The position numbers and the translations under genes are program-made. Below the pieces are notes generated by a model, which had not been told where the DNA came from, ran no database searches, and saw only the letters and a list, made by a program, of their open reading frames with translations. A DNA stretch of 64,000 nucleotides, taken from contig JAJKFH010003493.1 in the NCBI GenBank assembly GCA_023333565.1, positions 434,001 to 498,000 of the forward strand, read 5' to 3'. Below are positions 11,613 through 25,300 of the stretch, in pieces; the stretch's first letter is position 1; each line of letters begins with the position of its first letter. Source of the stretch: Puffinus mauretanicus (taxonomy: Eukaryota; Chordata; Aves; Procellariiformes; Procellariidae).

Positions 11613-14600
11613 AATCTATGGTACTTACATACTCTAGTCAGAGAGGGAGATAGAGAAGTAAGAAGAATAATACTTTCATCTTTCTTCAGAGATGCATGGA
11701 GATGTGCTTGAATGGGGCTAAGGGAAAAGAAGAATAAAAGTGATGCCTGTTTTACAGCACAAATTTTCAAATGCATACTACTTTAAAATGAAGTATCTAA
11801 ATGTAGCATCTGTAGTAGTCGGCAAAAAACGCGGATCCAGCTAACAAGACTGTTGTTATTGCCATGATCTCTGATGCTGAGCTCATGCAGACACCAACTT
11901 GAAAACAATGAAAATTAAAACTCGTAAGCAGCAGCAGTCAAACCGCTCAAGAATGTTGATACCTCTCTCGCAGAGTGCCATCGGCTCCTGACAGCCGGAT
12001 TCAGACAGGCAAGGTACAACGTTTCAATCTGTGCATCCCTCTGGTCTGTCTGCAGTGCAAGGTATGACTTCAAACAGCCCTCAGTAAACAGTCTTCTCAT
12101 CACTCCAGCCTGGGCTGAATTTTAATCAGGGTCCTTTAAATGCCATTGAACAAATCCATATACTATGGATTGCTTCTTGTATGCCTCTGGCCAACCACTA
12201 TTTGGAGGGTCATTTATTATTTTTAGAAAACGAAAACAATCTAAAGTAATGGTACAAATTACAGCACATCTCAAAGCAGGGTGCAGTCATTTCTGGTCAT
12301 TTTGTATTGCGTGTGAATGAAGCTTTAAATTATTTCTTCAACATGACATAGTAGATGCATCCATCTGTTAGTCACACGAGAGGAGGAGCTAGATTTATCT
12401 CATGATTATGCAGCAGTTAAGTTTTCAGGCCACTCACATGTTAAACTTGGATTCTAAAATTCACATATTGTGCACTAAAGGCAACCAAAGGACAGAAATA
12501 TGGGAAGTGCTCTCAACCGTAATAGCAGCAATAAAGAGTCCACAATTCAAAAGGGATGCTACATATGATGAAAACACTAAGCCTGCTTGTAAACCATTTT
12601 TTTGCAAATCCATCCCAGGGAAGGTTAGACTCTGCGTATCAATTATCAAACCAGGAGTATGTCCCCAGCAGATCTACAGGCTCAGCAAAAACTCATTAGA
12701 AAGTGTACGTGTGCGGGGGGGGAAATGTGGTCGTCATTTGACTGCTCTGTTCTGCAAAGAACTATATTAGGGAGGTATAAGCCAGCAGACTGCTGACTGC
12801 TACAGTTCTTTCTATCTCCCATAGATAAGTCAATTAATCAAACTTTGCCTACTACCTGTCAAAAGCCTGTCTCTGTCCTCTTGTTGAAATACAGAAAGAA
12901 TGCAGGGGCTCTTCCTCCGCCTGCAGGTTCTCTCTTACTTAAGGAGTGGTTCCCGTCATTTCGGGAAAACATTATTTCATGGTGTTTAACAGCTTTACAA
13001 AAATCTCCTTCTCTTCTCTGTCTTTCTCGCAAATAGAGTAGCTGACAGGCAGGGAGAGAAGACTTTCACCTGAAGAGAGGAGTGGGGCTTAGCACAGCAT
13101 CTGAGTGCAGCCCCCAAAGCCACAGTAATGTTTCCGACACCTTCCTCCTGTAAACTGCTGCCCACAGGTTTGGGCCAAGCATCAACGCGGGCCACCCTGC
13201 GGCTTTTCTAATTAGTTGTGGAATGGCGTTTTGAAGCCATGCGAGGCCACGCTGGGCAGACACTTGTTTTGTGGCTTCAGTGTGTCACTTCACAGAAGAA
13301 CGTTCCCTTTGAGTTTTGAATTCCTCGCAGACAGAAATCGAGATCGACTCTGCAGTGTGCCTCCCCTGACTTCCACCCCCGACTCCAACACGGCAGCCAA
13401 AGCAACGTGCTCTAGAAACCACAGCAAAGGAGCGTGAATCAGAAAGGCTGTCTGTCTGAAGCCCCAATTCTCCTCCGGCATAGAGGGTGTAAAAGAGACA
13501 ATGAATGTGATCCAGAATTTTCATTTCCCTTTCTGTAAAATACATAACGCCAACAGGACATTGCACTCTGACATCCAAAAAACAAGGGAACCACATGCAA
13601 GCAAGACACAAATTCTGTGAAAATAAGCAATACCAACAATATGCAGTATTCATTCCTGTTGCAACTTTGCCCAGGCTGATGGGGTTTGAAGGCATGGGCA
13701 TCATCCCTTGACTTTGCAATTGTCCTTTAAAGTTTGAATTTCAGACTGGAAGGGCAGTCTCAGGGCTAACAATCTTTGTAGTTCTGCAGGCCCAGATGAG
13801 GATAACCAAAGCAGATCTTTCAAGAAATGTCTGGGAAAAATGCTCTCCCTGCCTCTTCATGTCAGAAGACCATGACACAAGCAAAAGAGCAATGTGAGAT
13901 GGGATGCTGTTCTTCTGCCTTTACAATTACAGGCATTCACATCCATTATGGGAAACTTGTGTACATTCTTAATTGGAGACTCAGAAAGTATTCTTTGAGA
14001 AATATGTCGAGTCCTCTTCCCAGAAGGGACCCAGAAGGAAAGAAGCAGGAGGAGAAGGAAAGAAGAAAGTGGTAGAATTTTCCCTCACACCTTGAAAAGC
14101 CTGAGGAACTGGATTTGTACACATCTGGAACTCAGAAACCTGCTGAAAGCAGATTATGCCTTTTTGTTCAATTGCTGATGGTGCAATTAGTCAATGTGCA
14201 AGTGGCCCCTATTGTTCTTGGAAGGTATCCTAAAAGAGGGATGTTTCCCAAAGACTTTGGGGAAGAAGAATGGAGTTCCACTGAGGCTGGTTTTCATCCA
14301 GACTTGAGGAAGGCATGAAAAAGGCTACATATGTAAATCCTGAAAGATCTATGTCAGGGAAAACAAATGCAGGTTAAGGCCATTAGTGCTATTGCTCACC
14401 CAGGTCAAAAGGAGTCCAGGAATCTGGGCAAACCGTCACCATGCGATGAGTTCAGAGTCCACCGAAATCGATGGAAACACTACTACTTGTTACCATTTGT
14501 TCCATCCACCTCGGGATTTTGCTCTGTGATTGACTAGGTTCTTCAGTATTTTTATAGTAGATATTTCTTTCACGTTGTAACTTGATGAAATGCTAAAAAT

Positions 14601-17600
14601 GACCAGTTGTTGAATACAACCACTTCCCAGAATACACTTGTTTTGGATTAGTTTCTGAATTAGGTTCAGACTAAGCATTTTTAGGTCTATTTTTATTTGT
14701 ATTGAAATAGATGCTTCAGTGTTTTTAGCTGTTTGAGCAGCAGCTGTTGCCACAGAATTCTTTGGTGCAGCATGAGCAGGAGTTGGATTCAATGTTATTA
14801 TTTGGAAAGTATTTAATTTTTTTTCCCAAAAAAAAAGCTCTCCTGTATATAGATTTTTTCCTAACACTTCCTGCAATTTCTATGAGAGAGAATCAAAATG
14901 TTCTTGATTAAGTTCCTCAACCCAAGCATAGTGAGAGGCCACACTCATATTGTGAAGATATCATTCTGGCTGTGGCTGAAGCCAATCAGACACATTTGGT
15001 TTCAGTTAAAGTTGTATCCCTCTCTAATTTTTATTTGCCAGACTATTTCTGACTAAATAATTTTCTTTGGCAATCATAGCCTAAGGTATCAATGAAGAAA
15101 GAAATTCCTAATCACAAGATCCAGCATCCTCTATAATCAAAACCTCCAGACATTTAAAAAACACACAATCAAGCACGAAATTCTAATTTTTCCACTCCCT
15201 AGCTTTTAGGCAGTGTCCTTCAACTCACAATAATCTATTTTGTGAATTGAATTCTCCCATTATGACAAAATCAAAATTTTGGAAATGGAAGAAATTGCAA
15301 CTTTTGTCTAAATACAAATACCTTTTTCTCTCTAGTAAAGTCAAAGTAACTTTAGTGAAATTTATGAGGGAGCACTCCACATCAATTAGTCAAGGTATAT
15401 ATCAAATTCTTAACTGGAAGATAATGATTACAGCCTCCTACAAACCCCTCACCAACTCTTCTACTGTTTTCCTCATGTATTTGGTCTTCCCTCACGCATA
15501 CTGTGTCCCCCGTCCCGCCCCATGCATGGCATTGGTGAATATTCTGAAATGCGTTCAATAAGTCAGAATGGCTAAAGATAAAATTTTTCAGGTCCAGTAG
15601 CTAATTCTAGTGGTTCTAGAAACATCGGTTTTTGACAGAACATGAAGTATATCCTTTGGTTCTTCCCACTTCATAAACTGCCTGATAAGTACCTTGAAAC
15701 GTCTAAGCAAATACACTCATCAAATGAAGCAATTTAACATGAGCAAGATGTTTTTGGAAAATCAATACTAAAAGGCAAAGTTAGCCTTTCATCCAGAGTC
15801 GACTGCAGATTCGTGCAGGCACTAGTCTCAGAGATTTTCCATGAAAGAATTGTTTCCACTGGCTCCTTGACTTTTGGATTCTTGGAGTTATTCTTCCAAG
15901 TGATGTTTCTCCAGTTGCAAAACCTGATGATTTCCATTTGTCATCCTGATTACACAATGTATGCAAAGAGTCCATTTTACAATATAATATTGACTAAAAT
16001 ATTAATAGAAAGTGATGACAGGAACCAATCCAAAATAGTAACATGCACTTTGTTATTAGCTGTGTAGTCTCCACCATTAAACAGTCTATTCCCCTTAATT
16101 AGATTCTAGCTGTTGCAGTGCTAGGAGTCAAGAAAGGAAAAGAACTTTTCAAAGCATTAACGTCTCAAGCTGTGGAACGTGTTTCAGGAGCCAGAGCAGC
16201 CCAGTGACTCATTAAGCATGTAAAACTTTGCAGAAGATCACCGATCAGTTCCAAAGTCTCGTTTCTTTAGCCCTTGAGTTGAAAATTAGAACATGGCATA
16301 TAAGGAATTTTCACCTGAAGTTTAAAATGCCTGTATACATAGAAGTTTAATTTATTATTCTAATGACTTTCACAGCTTGAGATTCTCACTGGGAGACATG
16401 CCTGTATGCATTTAATAAGGCTGCAGAGATTGGGGCTATTCCTGAAGGACTTTCTGAATCATTTCCAAAGCATCTTTTTATAGCTAGCAAAGTATAAATT
16501 ATGTAAAAAGGCATTTAGATAGATAGCATCAAATCTATTTGACTGTTAACCCCTCTTTGTTAGATTAATCTATAAACCTGAAAAGAACCCACTTTTAGCA
16601 TTCCAAGACCATGCTCACGTATTTAGATGTGAAGACGTAATCGTTCAAATAGCTGGGGTGGGGGTGTAGGGGGAGACAGGAAGTCTTCATGCTCTTCTCC
16701 TTTACTCTCGAGACCTAAACAGCACGTTCACGTCAAATCTTCTGTCCTATTACTGTGATGTTGGTAACTCACAAACAAAATTAATGATCCCAGCAGTAGA
16801 TTTTTGGAAATCTACTAAAGAGATCTGATGCACTCACCTAGTAAATGGATGTTTATATCTGTTCTCCTTACTGATGAAATCCTAGTTCTTTGGGGAGGCA
16901 AGAATGGAGAAGAAACATTCCCACGATCCACATAAATCATCCAGTAGCAGAGAATGAAGAGAGCCAGTGGCAGAAAACAGAGTTCCAATTAAGCCACGTA
17001 ATTTTTTTTCCACAGGATCTCCCCATAGATAACAAAAGATCAGGGTTGGTGCAACAGCTCTCTGCTCCTTTTCATAAAGGACACTTCATTGCCTCCTCAG
17101 AGTTCACATATCACAGCAATGAATATTAAACAATGGCTTCACAGAGAAGACAAGAGCATGAAATTCTCTAGATCAGCTACCAGGGGCTAACTCCGAGTCA
17201 AAAATTTCTCTTCTCCTCATGAGGAAGTTATAAACAACGCACCGTGCATTTCTGCCATTTGAGGCCAAAATACTCCCGAGAATTGCACGTCTCCAGCTTC
17301 AGTGCCCTTGAAGCCAGACAAGATCATTCAGCCTCAAACACGAACTGAAGCTTGCCTGTAATCCAGACTCAGATCTGAACACCTTCTTCTTCAACCATCT
17401 CTAATTATGAGTAACCTTGATTTGCTTTTCAGCTGGGTAAACAGACAAGCTGGCTAAAGCATTTCTCACACCATGGCAGAAGATTAGATAATACGTACAT
17501 CGAAAGTGCTCTCTTCCCCTTCACCACATGACTTCTGTTCTGCGAGGCATGCCCAGAAGTAGAGATCATGTTAAACCATTTGACAAGAACATTCACTATT

Positions 17601-20600
17601 TTTTCCCCTGTAGAAACTCTAGTTACAAAGACATTTTGTCAGTTCACCGCTGTAAGTGGCCACTTTTCATACACGCCAGCTAAGCAGAAACAACCTGAGA
17701 CTTATGAATACTTATCAGATTGTGTGAAAGTCACAGGCATTACACTGCTGTCCGACTCTCAATAGCAGGGGACTTTTGGGTGTCATTTGGGAATGAAAGG
17801 ATGCTGTCCTTTCTCCAAGAGGAGAAAGAGCCAAATGAGACTCCTTGTGAAAGCAGACCAATGATAGAACATTTTGATTAGAATAGATGACACCAAGAAA
17901 TTGTCTGCTGGCAACCACACATTTTCCTATTACAAGAAGATACAACAAAAGAAAATTTCTTTTCCAACTCTCATTCTACTGGGAAGGTTCTGAAACCTCA
18001 AGTTTCATGAGACAACAGCCTCCAGAGATGAAGAAACAGGGGAAAGTATTTGCAGCAAATATTTTTCTGGGGAACAAAAAGAAAAGTTTCCTTGCATATA
18101 CATGCACTTCCCTTCCTACAACTTATCTTGTTCCTTTATAAAAATCTTGCATTTCAAAGAAAAGAGGCTATCAAGAACACTCTTTAGTAAAAACATGCTG
18201 CCTGGCCTGAGACAGAGTTCATCGATATTACCAATGAGCACTGCTCGCGCATGGCCAGCACAACGTATGTTCATGAGGAGCAGAAGATGGCCATGTGGGG
18301 AGCATTTGTGAGCTACTGGTACCCAACAGCATTCAAAACTGGAGCAAAGTCTGGCTCAGAGCTCTCTGCGTGCAGTGCCAGGTCTGCACCTCGGTGACTG
18401 CCCCATCGCAGGGCAGTGGCTGGGAGGTGTCTGTGCTCAGCTGCCTGCCGCTCTGCCTCCAGCTCTTCTCTCTCTCTCCCCCCAACGTTTTATAGATATC
18501 CTTTCTATTCACAATAAAAAAAAAGAGGCATTGCTAATCCATGTCTGTGTTTTGGGGGGAGTTTTAGCATAAAAACATAAAGCATGCCCTTCCTCCACCA
18601 GATCCTTTCCCTCTCAGTCAACGACCAGACGTTCCACCCTGGAATAGAGCTATTTTCCAGACTCCTGAAATGAATAGAAGGATTCAAAAGAGGTCGTTCT
18701 GCTGCGTGTGCCATGCTACGTGCCTGATCCATGCGGTCAGAGCGCCAGTCCCTCTCAAATGAATTTATATTTAATTCTACAAAACGGAACCAATCTAAGA
18801 GATGGAAAACACGGTGGTTTTAGGTGCGGGAAACCCAGAAACTGGGGCCCACATCCAGCTTGGAAAACACCAGGAAACTGCACTGTGATTGTCCTCTCTG
18901 CAGATGACTACCACAAAAAAAGGTGTTAGTGGCTGGGACACGCTGAGGACTCTCTCTCAACTGAAAACTCACCATGCACCTCAGAAATGTTTACATAAAG
19001 GGTTTTGTTGAAATTCATAGGTACTTGAGTGGAAAAAGCTTAAGTTTGGAAGAAGAGGTATTCTGTAACTTCCTGCCCAGCTTTGCCTGCAACTCTCTCC
19101 AAGTGGTCAGTCACAGTGAAAATTGGTTTAAATGCCTGCTGAGAGCCCCAGCAACCCTGAAAACTGAACTGACCTTGGATTAAGTTGGGTCACGGTTTGT
19201 AGAAAGCTAATCATGTACCTGCAAGTCCAAATAAAAATAAGCACATAACACTTTCAGCTAGATCAGGGAAGGGGGAGGAAATCAATACTAAATACACTGG
19301 AAAATGTATTTCGTATTTTGAAATACAAACAGAAACTATCCATGGTTCAAACGCAGGTAGCAGTTTCAGTGAAGGAAAGGTTTCAGCTGCTGTATTAACT
19401 GAAATATTTAATGTATGAAATGGTAAGGTTTTCCTCCACATTTCTCACTAAACTTTTCAACAGTTCACTTGAAGTTGACATTGCTTAAGTATTAAAAACC
19501 CAAACAAACCCAGAAGTGAGCAACACACAGAATGTTCCAAGCAGAAGAGGTGGGGCTTTTTGATCTAAGCACCTTTACATTAAAGGACAAAGAATCATTA
19601 ACCAAGACGGAAAGCTTTAGATTTATTTGGTTCAATGCAAATCAAATTTTCAGCCAATTTTTCAATTCATCAACAGATCTGAAAGCCCTATATACATCCA
19701 GCTCTGCAGGTAATGCACCTCGCTCTTTGGCCCACTCCTCCAGTTCTCCTTTGGGTCACTTTGTACATGGCTTGGGGTGGCTGTCCCCAAGTGGTGGTAG
19801 CACTCAAGTACAAATGATCTTCTGAAAAGCCAGTGGGTAATTGTGGCAATCCTACATCGCTGTCATTTCTTCAACTTCAACTGCTCCAGTTTCTGACCGG
19901 TAACTTGCAATGGGTGAGTGCCCAGGACCAGAGCGGTTTCAGTAAGCCTCAACCAGGAGGCAGCCAACCCAAGTACCTCATCTAAAAGGAAAAGTGCTGT
20001 GTTGTCAGGGCAGCGTGCCAGTGCCCTTGGGAAGTCACCCAGGTGGGAACTGCAGCCCTCCCCTGAAAGCCACGCTCAAACGGTCTGAAATCCAGGTCCT
20101 GTGAGCAAGTTGAAGCTGTGGAGTTTTTCACATTTGAGACCAAGACCCCAATCTCCACATCAGCTCCTTTCTGCCACATCCCAGAGGTGCGGTAGCATGA
20201 AAGCCTTGCAGCTGACCTGTGGACGATGCCCCAAAGATGCCTGAACTGAGAGCAGTTTTAAGGCTTAAGTACCAAATTCGTCCCAGGCATTTACCCTATG
20301 CTGCTCTCACAACACCTCTCACGCAGTGACTAAAACCCACTTATCCAGCTTCTAACCAACGCGGTCAATGCTGGAAGCGTTTACAGGAGCTCTTTACGTC
20401 GGTAAGCCTGGCAGCAAACGCAGGACAGCTTTGCACAAGTGCAGCCACAGTACGGTCTGTGGCATATAGACTCCATCTCGCCGTTTTATAAAGCATCACA
20501 TACATCCTTGGGACTAAGGAATACACACCAATAGCAAGAGATGTTTAAAATAAAGAAATGGTATTTGTCCTACAGCTGTCTTTGATCACAGCGAGGCAAT

Positions 20601-20794
20601 CTCTTAGGCAGAGAGGCCTTTTCGAGCAGAGTTCATCTCTGGCAAGCACAGTCATATTTGTAAGTTAATGATATCTATCATTAGAAAATAGCCATTTATG
20701 CTTTTGAAGATACACAAACAATGAAATTCTGTGACCAAACCAAGCTGCACAAAGGTTCATCTAAAAAATTAACTGCTTGTAATTTAATTTAGAG
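11613..20794. other. Non-coding stretch, no gene recognised
   Basis: The two longest minus-strand frames here (144 codons at 13285-13719 and 128 codons at 14490-14876) were read through and match no family I know; lengths like this are expected by chance in 64 kb. A G-rich run lies at about 16664-16680 and a purine-rich run at about 14032-14070. The 18200-20450 part is somewhat GC-richer, without a recognisable repeat or coding signal. Confidence 0.55.
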
Positions 20795-20884
20795 GTTGTT
20801 TTTTTGTTGTTGTGGGGTTTTTTGGTTTTGGTTTTGGTTTTTGGTGTTTTGGTGGGGTTTTTTTGTTGTTGTTTTTTTTTTTTT
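20795..20884 (-). repeat. 90-bp T/G tract with repeated ggttttg units
   Basis: The plus strand is almost only T and G, with repeated ggttttg, two tggggttt blocks and gttgttgtt blocks, ending in a 13-base T run. Read on the minus strand it starts with A and passes into ACCCC and AAAACC motifs. It is the longest of the twelve tracts of this type in the window. Confidence 0.85.
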
Positions 20885-22185
20885 AATTAACTCCCCCAAA
20901 GGTGTGTTAAATTCCAGCCAGATACACCAGTTTTAGTACCATCCTCGCACCCTCTTTCCAACACACTTTATAACCATACACCACAAATAAATTCTATTGT
21001 AGAGCAAATGCAGAATGAAAGCCTTCAGTGGCACAGTGCAGATATCAGACATTTGAGTAAAATAAAGGTCGCAGACCTCCTGATATAAAACATACAAACA
21101 GCAAACCGAAAAAAAGAGGGAGAGGAAATGGAAAGGAAATTCTTTCTTTTACATTAAAAAGTTACTTTTGTTATGAAAAAGACCAAATCAAATAGTAAAA
21201 ATTCCTGCGACTCAAACTATATTATATTAATGTGGCTCCACAACAAAGCATGTTGCTACGCTGTATAAATTAACTTTCATTTTCTGGAGACAGTAAGTGC
21301 CGAGTGTTTTGTCTAGCTATATGGACCATGAACAATGTAGCAATTTCGGAGCATTCCCTTCACGCATAAAAAAACCTGCATACTATTAATATATCCTGAC
21401 TAGATTAAAAGTCTTGCAAATGATTTTGCCTGAAATGCCCTAGTATGAGATCTCCTTTAGGGAAATATCTTCAGCACCAATTAGTTTAATTGACAAGGAA
21501 GGCAAGAGAATAGCAGCGAAGAGACAGAGACAGAGTAGACCAGGAAAGGCTCCGTTTCCACATTTGCTCTCACATCCTGGAGTCTATTTGCTATTAGTAT
21601 TTGCAGCCTTCCCCACCCTAACTATTTATATTACTACCACTTCATGGATACGTTGAAACTTTAAATCATGGGAGACCAGCAGAGTAAAACTTAATAGGTT
21701 ATCAGCACCGCAGCCATGCCTCGCACGCTTTTTTTTCTTTAAAGGCCCCACTTTCATCACTTGATGTCCCCAAATAGTTGGTATACTTTTGAACAATTTT
21801 AGCACACCACGATTGTTTTTCTCCACCCTCTAGGGAGGAAACAAAGAGAGCAAATTTAACCTACACAGTGCGATAAAAAGTGTGAAATCTTCTGCTTTCC
21901 CTTCCTCACTCCCCCCACCATGCCCTCCAGAAGTAACCGGAGCCTACCGTCCCATCAAATTGGTGACATTTTAGGGCCCCTGTGCAAGGCGGGGGGAAGA
22001 GAAAAAAAAAAATGCTTCAACCTTGGGAATCATGTGGAATCCAGATAATTTACTATTTCCTGTGATTCATCAAACTTCCTTCTTCCCAAGAGTAATTGGT
22101 CACCACTTATTTATACACCACAGAGAGGCTTAACTCCAAAGGTCAGTCCAAGATTAAAAAAAGCAGATCATTTGTTCAAGAAGTC
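20885..22185. other. Non-coding stretch, no gene recognised
   Basis: There is no recognisable gene or repeat. The 21130-21490 segment has even, non-repetitive composition with several TAAT-type homeodomain-like words, and may be conserved non-coding DNA; that is only an impression. Confidence 0.5.
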
Positions 22186-22249
22186 TGGGTGGTTTGGGGT
22201 TGGGGTTTCTTGTTGTTGTTGGGGTTTTGCTTTTTTGTTTTTTTTTTTT
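22186..22249 (-). repeat. T/G tract with several G runs
   Basis: The plus strand reads G runs of 3, 4, 4 and 4 separated by T-rich loops, then a 13-base T run. It belongs to the same class as the 20.8 kb tract. Four G runs of at least three make a quadruplex possible, though one loop is long (15 bases). Confidence 0.75.
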
Positions 22250-23001
22250 CCTTAAATGTGTAAAGAAAAACTAACATGTTTTAAGCAGGCATTTAGCCTG
22301 TTAGAAAATACATGGGTTACCATCGCTAAGGCGGTATCACACAATAGATCTAGGATGCAGAACCTTTAGCAAAGAAAACTGCTTGCATACATAGTACATC
22401 GGGCCTCAATTCCAGGCAGAAGGACTAGGAAAACTGGGAGGGAGCGTGCAACACAGCATCGCACACTCGCTTTGGCAACTTCTTCGCACATTTTAGAAGA
22501 AAAGGATGTTACACATATGGACCAGGCGTGCCTTGACACCCATGCAGATGGGACGAGCACCCGTGTCGAGAATGCTTTTGCAGAAGGCTGTGTGTGTGGC
22601 TTTCTGTTTACAAAGCAAAACATTTGGTTCCCGTACAATAAAAATGTTTTATCTTTACCATAATAAGAAGTAAGGAAAAGCAATTATGAAGCTAGAAGCC
22701 CAGAGGAGAGAAATAAAAATGACAAGCTAGTCCTCAAGCTCCAAATTTCAAACAAAACTGTCATTCTAACATTAAACATCTACTCTAAACATACAGGCAC
22801 TTTTAATATACAAACACTAAGAGACTATGGAATTGAACACTTTCTCTAGCTAAACTTCAGCCCAGTTTTAATTTTCTCTCTGCACCTTACAGCCCAATAA
22901 ACCCTGCCTACACAAAGGTGTGAAGGGGTATAAAAATAAATGCTTGACTAGGTTAATACTACATAAACTGCAAAACCCAGTTTGTGTGAACAATTAATAT
23001 T

Positions 23002-23067
23002 ACCCATGTTAAAGTTTTCAGCAATTAAATGCTGACCCATGTTAAAGTTTTCAGCAATTAAATGCCG
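23002..23067 (+). repeat. 33-bp tandem duplication (two copies)
   Basis: Copy one is 23002-23034 and copy two is 23035-23067. Each begins acccatgttaaagttttcag. They differ at a single position near the end (gctg versus gccg). Such near-identity implies a recent slippage or duplication event. There is no known function. Confidence 0.95.
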
Positions 23068-23724
23068 AGACATAAAACCTCCAATCAAAAGGAAAGCTTA
23101 CATATATAAACTTAAAAGCACATACATAATAGCATCCATGAGACTACAGCATGTGCCATAGTTGACAGTAACAGGGGGGTAGGCTAATTCAGCCTGTTTA
23201 AGAACTAGAAAATGCAGCCCCGCTCTTATTTTAGGACATAATTAAAGCATATCAAATATATTTAATTATTATAACAGGAAAATAAAAGAAACTTATAGAA
23301 ATTAAGCTAATTGTTATAGAACAACCATGTATTTTTCTAACCCTCTTAGAGATTCCAAAGATCTCCTTTATGGGGAGCAAAGGAATTCCAAACATCCTTG
23401 CAGGGCACTTTGCCCCAGGCATTAACTGAAATTCCCACCATGATCCAGGCAGAGGGAAAAAGAAAAAGAAACAGATCTTTTTAAAATTTATATATATTTG
23501 TGTATGTATATAAAAATACATATATCTTAATCAAACAACATGTAGTCAATTGCATTTCAGATGAGGAAAATAGATGGAATTAAATGCAAAGAATATTTAA
23601 TGCCTTAATTATGATTTTAAATATGATTCTTTGCGACAAAATGGCACATGCAGAAATCCCTAGAGGTTTAGGAGAGAAATCATACAGAATTGCTTTTGTT
23701 CATATGTTCAGGTCGGGTTTTGTT

Positions 23725-23726
<2 letters not shown>

Positions 23727-23759
<33 letters not shown>
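23727..23759. repeat. Poly-T run, 33 bases
   Basis: This is an uninterrupted T run (poly-A on the minus strand). It may be the tail of a retroposed sequence on the minus strand, but no body is recognisable next to it. A phenylalanine-rich frame across it is an artefact. Confidence 0.95.
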
Positions 23760-23762
<3 letters not shown>

Positions 23763-24176
23763 TTCTTCATTTTTTGTTAGGAAATATTTGATGTCTGAAA
23801 AAACAGGAATCTGAGTCAAAGTCTTCCCTTCTTCAGCTAATACACTTCTTCAGTTTTTTTTTCCTTTTAGTATTTCTATGTACCTGCCTAACACCAGTCA
23901 GATGTATGGTCAAGATCATAACCATTTTTTCAAATTAGTTCAAAGTACTTCTTCTACTCCAAATTAATCATTTTAATTATGCTGTCAACAGCTGCATCAG
24001 GGCTTCAAATCAAATCTGTTTCGTTAATGAGATCCTGTTGCCATACATTTTTTTACCCAATACCCTTTTAAATAGCTAAACTACATGTTAGGAGATTCCA
24101 TTATAGGCAGGTCTTCATATAGACAGTCACTTTAAATAATTCAAAGAACACACTCTGAATTTTCATATGCACATGG

Positions 24177-24216
24177 AAAAAAAAAAAAAACCCAACACCA
24201 AAAAACCCCACAAACC
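24177..24216 (+). repeat. A-run to CCC/ACC tract
   Basis: Fourteen A are followed by cccaacaccaaaaaacccca and then caaacc on the plus strand. It belongs to the same class as the tracts at 20.8 and 35.7 kb. Confidence 0.8.
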
Positions 24217-25300
24217 TCCTGGAAGTCCTGTCCCAGGAAGACAGGAATTTTTGTCTTTCATTTGAATGCTCATAAAAGTAACGGGAAAAATTGGTTTAAA
24301 TGGAAGTATAGCAGAGAAGGCAGACAACCAAAAAAACTCGCTGTAAGAATTTACTCCTTTCCTTTTTCCCTTTTCTGATGATCTGTGCTCCTTCCTGTTT
24401 CTGCATTTGCTTCAGCGAAACCTTTCTAAATTGGCAGAATTTTGACGCCACAAAAATACGTACCGGTAAGGTCAGGATTTTGCTCAGCTTTTTTCCTCCC
24501 ATCCCTGGTGTTCCTTTAAACCTTACAAAAGAGCCTGTAGACAAGACTGTCAGGTAAAATTCACAGAACAAAAGAATGCAAATTGCCACCTATTACCTCT
24601 CAGGCACATTTCAAATAACCAAAAGAAGTCTAGATAAATGATAAGATTCCAGTCAATAGCTCATTTCTGCTATAACCAACCGCACAGTCCTGAAAGGAAA
24701 TACACTGCAGTTAAGCCAGTAGTGATTACTGGACAAGAAAAATATAGTTACCTTTTAACCATGGCATAATAACATTTACAGATCAAAAACATGTTATTAA
24801 ACTCCCAGACTGGCCGCTCTCCACGTCTTCTCAGAAATATTTCTGAAAAGCTAACATTTCTAACAATACGGCACCTGAAAGTATGCATACCTCGCATTTT
24901 CTTTCCCACTTCAGCTTCCACAAATCCCATCCGCCCCTCTACGCGACTACATAACTATCCTTTTAAGAAAAGTATTAGCTTTTGTAAAGTCACACGCTTA
25001 AATCTGCCACTGAAGCAAGGTGCTTACAAGCAGTTTGTGTTGGCCTAACCCGTACTCTTTTGAAAATACCACCCTCGGGCAACTAAATCCTTGGCCTAAT
25101 TTTCAAAATTGCTGAAGATTCAGCAGTTTCTAATCATTGCACAGGAACTACTGGGGTGTTAGCAGTTTGAAAAACAGGCCACTTATTTAAGTCCCTTAGG
25201 ACCAGAGCTTGGGATGCCTAATTTTACACAGCCATTTTAAAACAAAACAGCCTTAAGTCAGACTTTTTGCCTGAAGTTTGGCCAAACAGCTTGCCCCTTA

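Noticed and set aside
13285..13719. Longest minus-strand open frame, 144 codons
   Set aside because: No recognisable domain, an overlapping alternative frame, and a length expected by chance in 64 kb of six-frame translation.
14490..14876. 128-codon minus-strand frame considered as a possible retroviral envelope remnant
   Set aside because: I could not find the conserved cysteine motif or any other envelope signature, nor LTRs or other retroviral genes nearby. The resemblance was only compositional.
16838..16887. 50-nt minus-strand exon candidate with CTAG|GTGAGT donor
   Set aside because: The acceptor would be AAAG, only one frame is open over a very short length, and there is no supporting context.
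18973..19023. Minus-strand exon candidate ending CATG|GTGAGT
   Set aside because: The acceptor is weak and the open frame is too short to separate from chance.
23584..23814. Frame with a run of phenylalanines
   Set aside because: It is a translation of the 33-base poly-T run.
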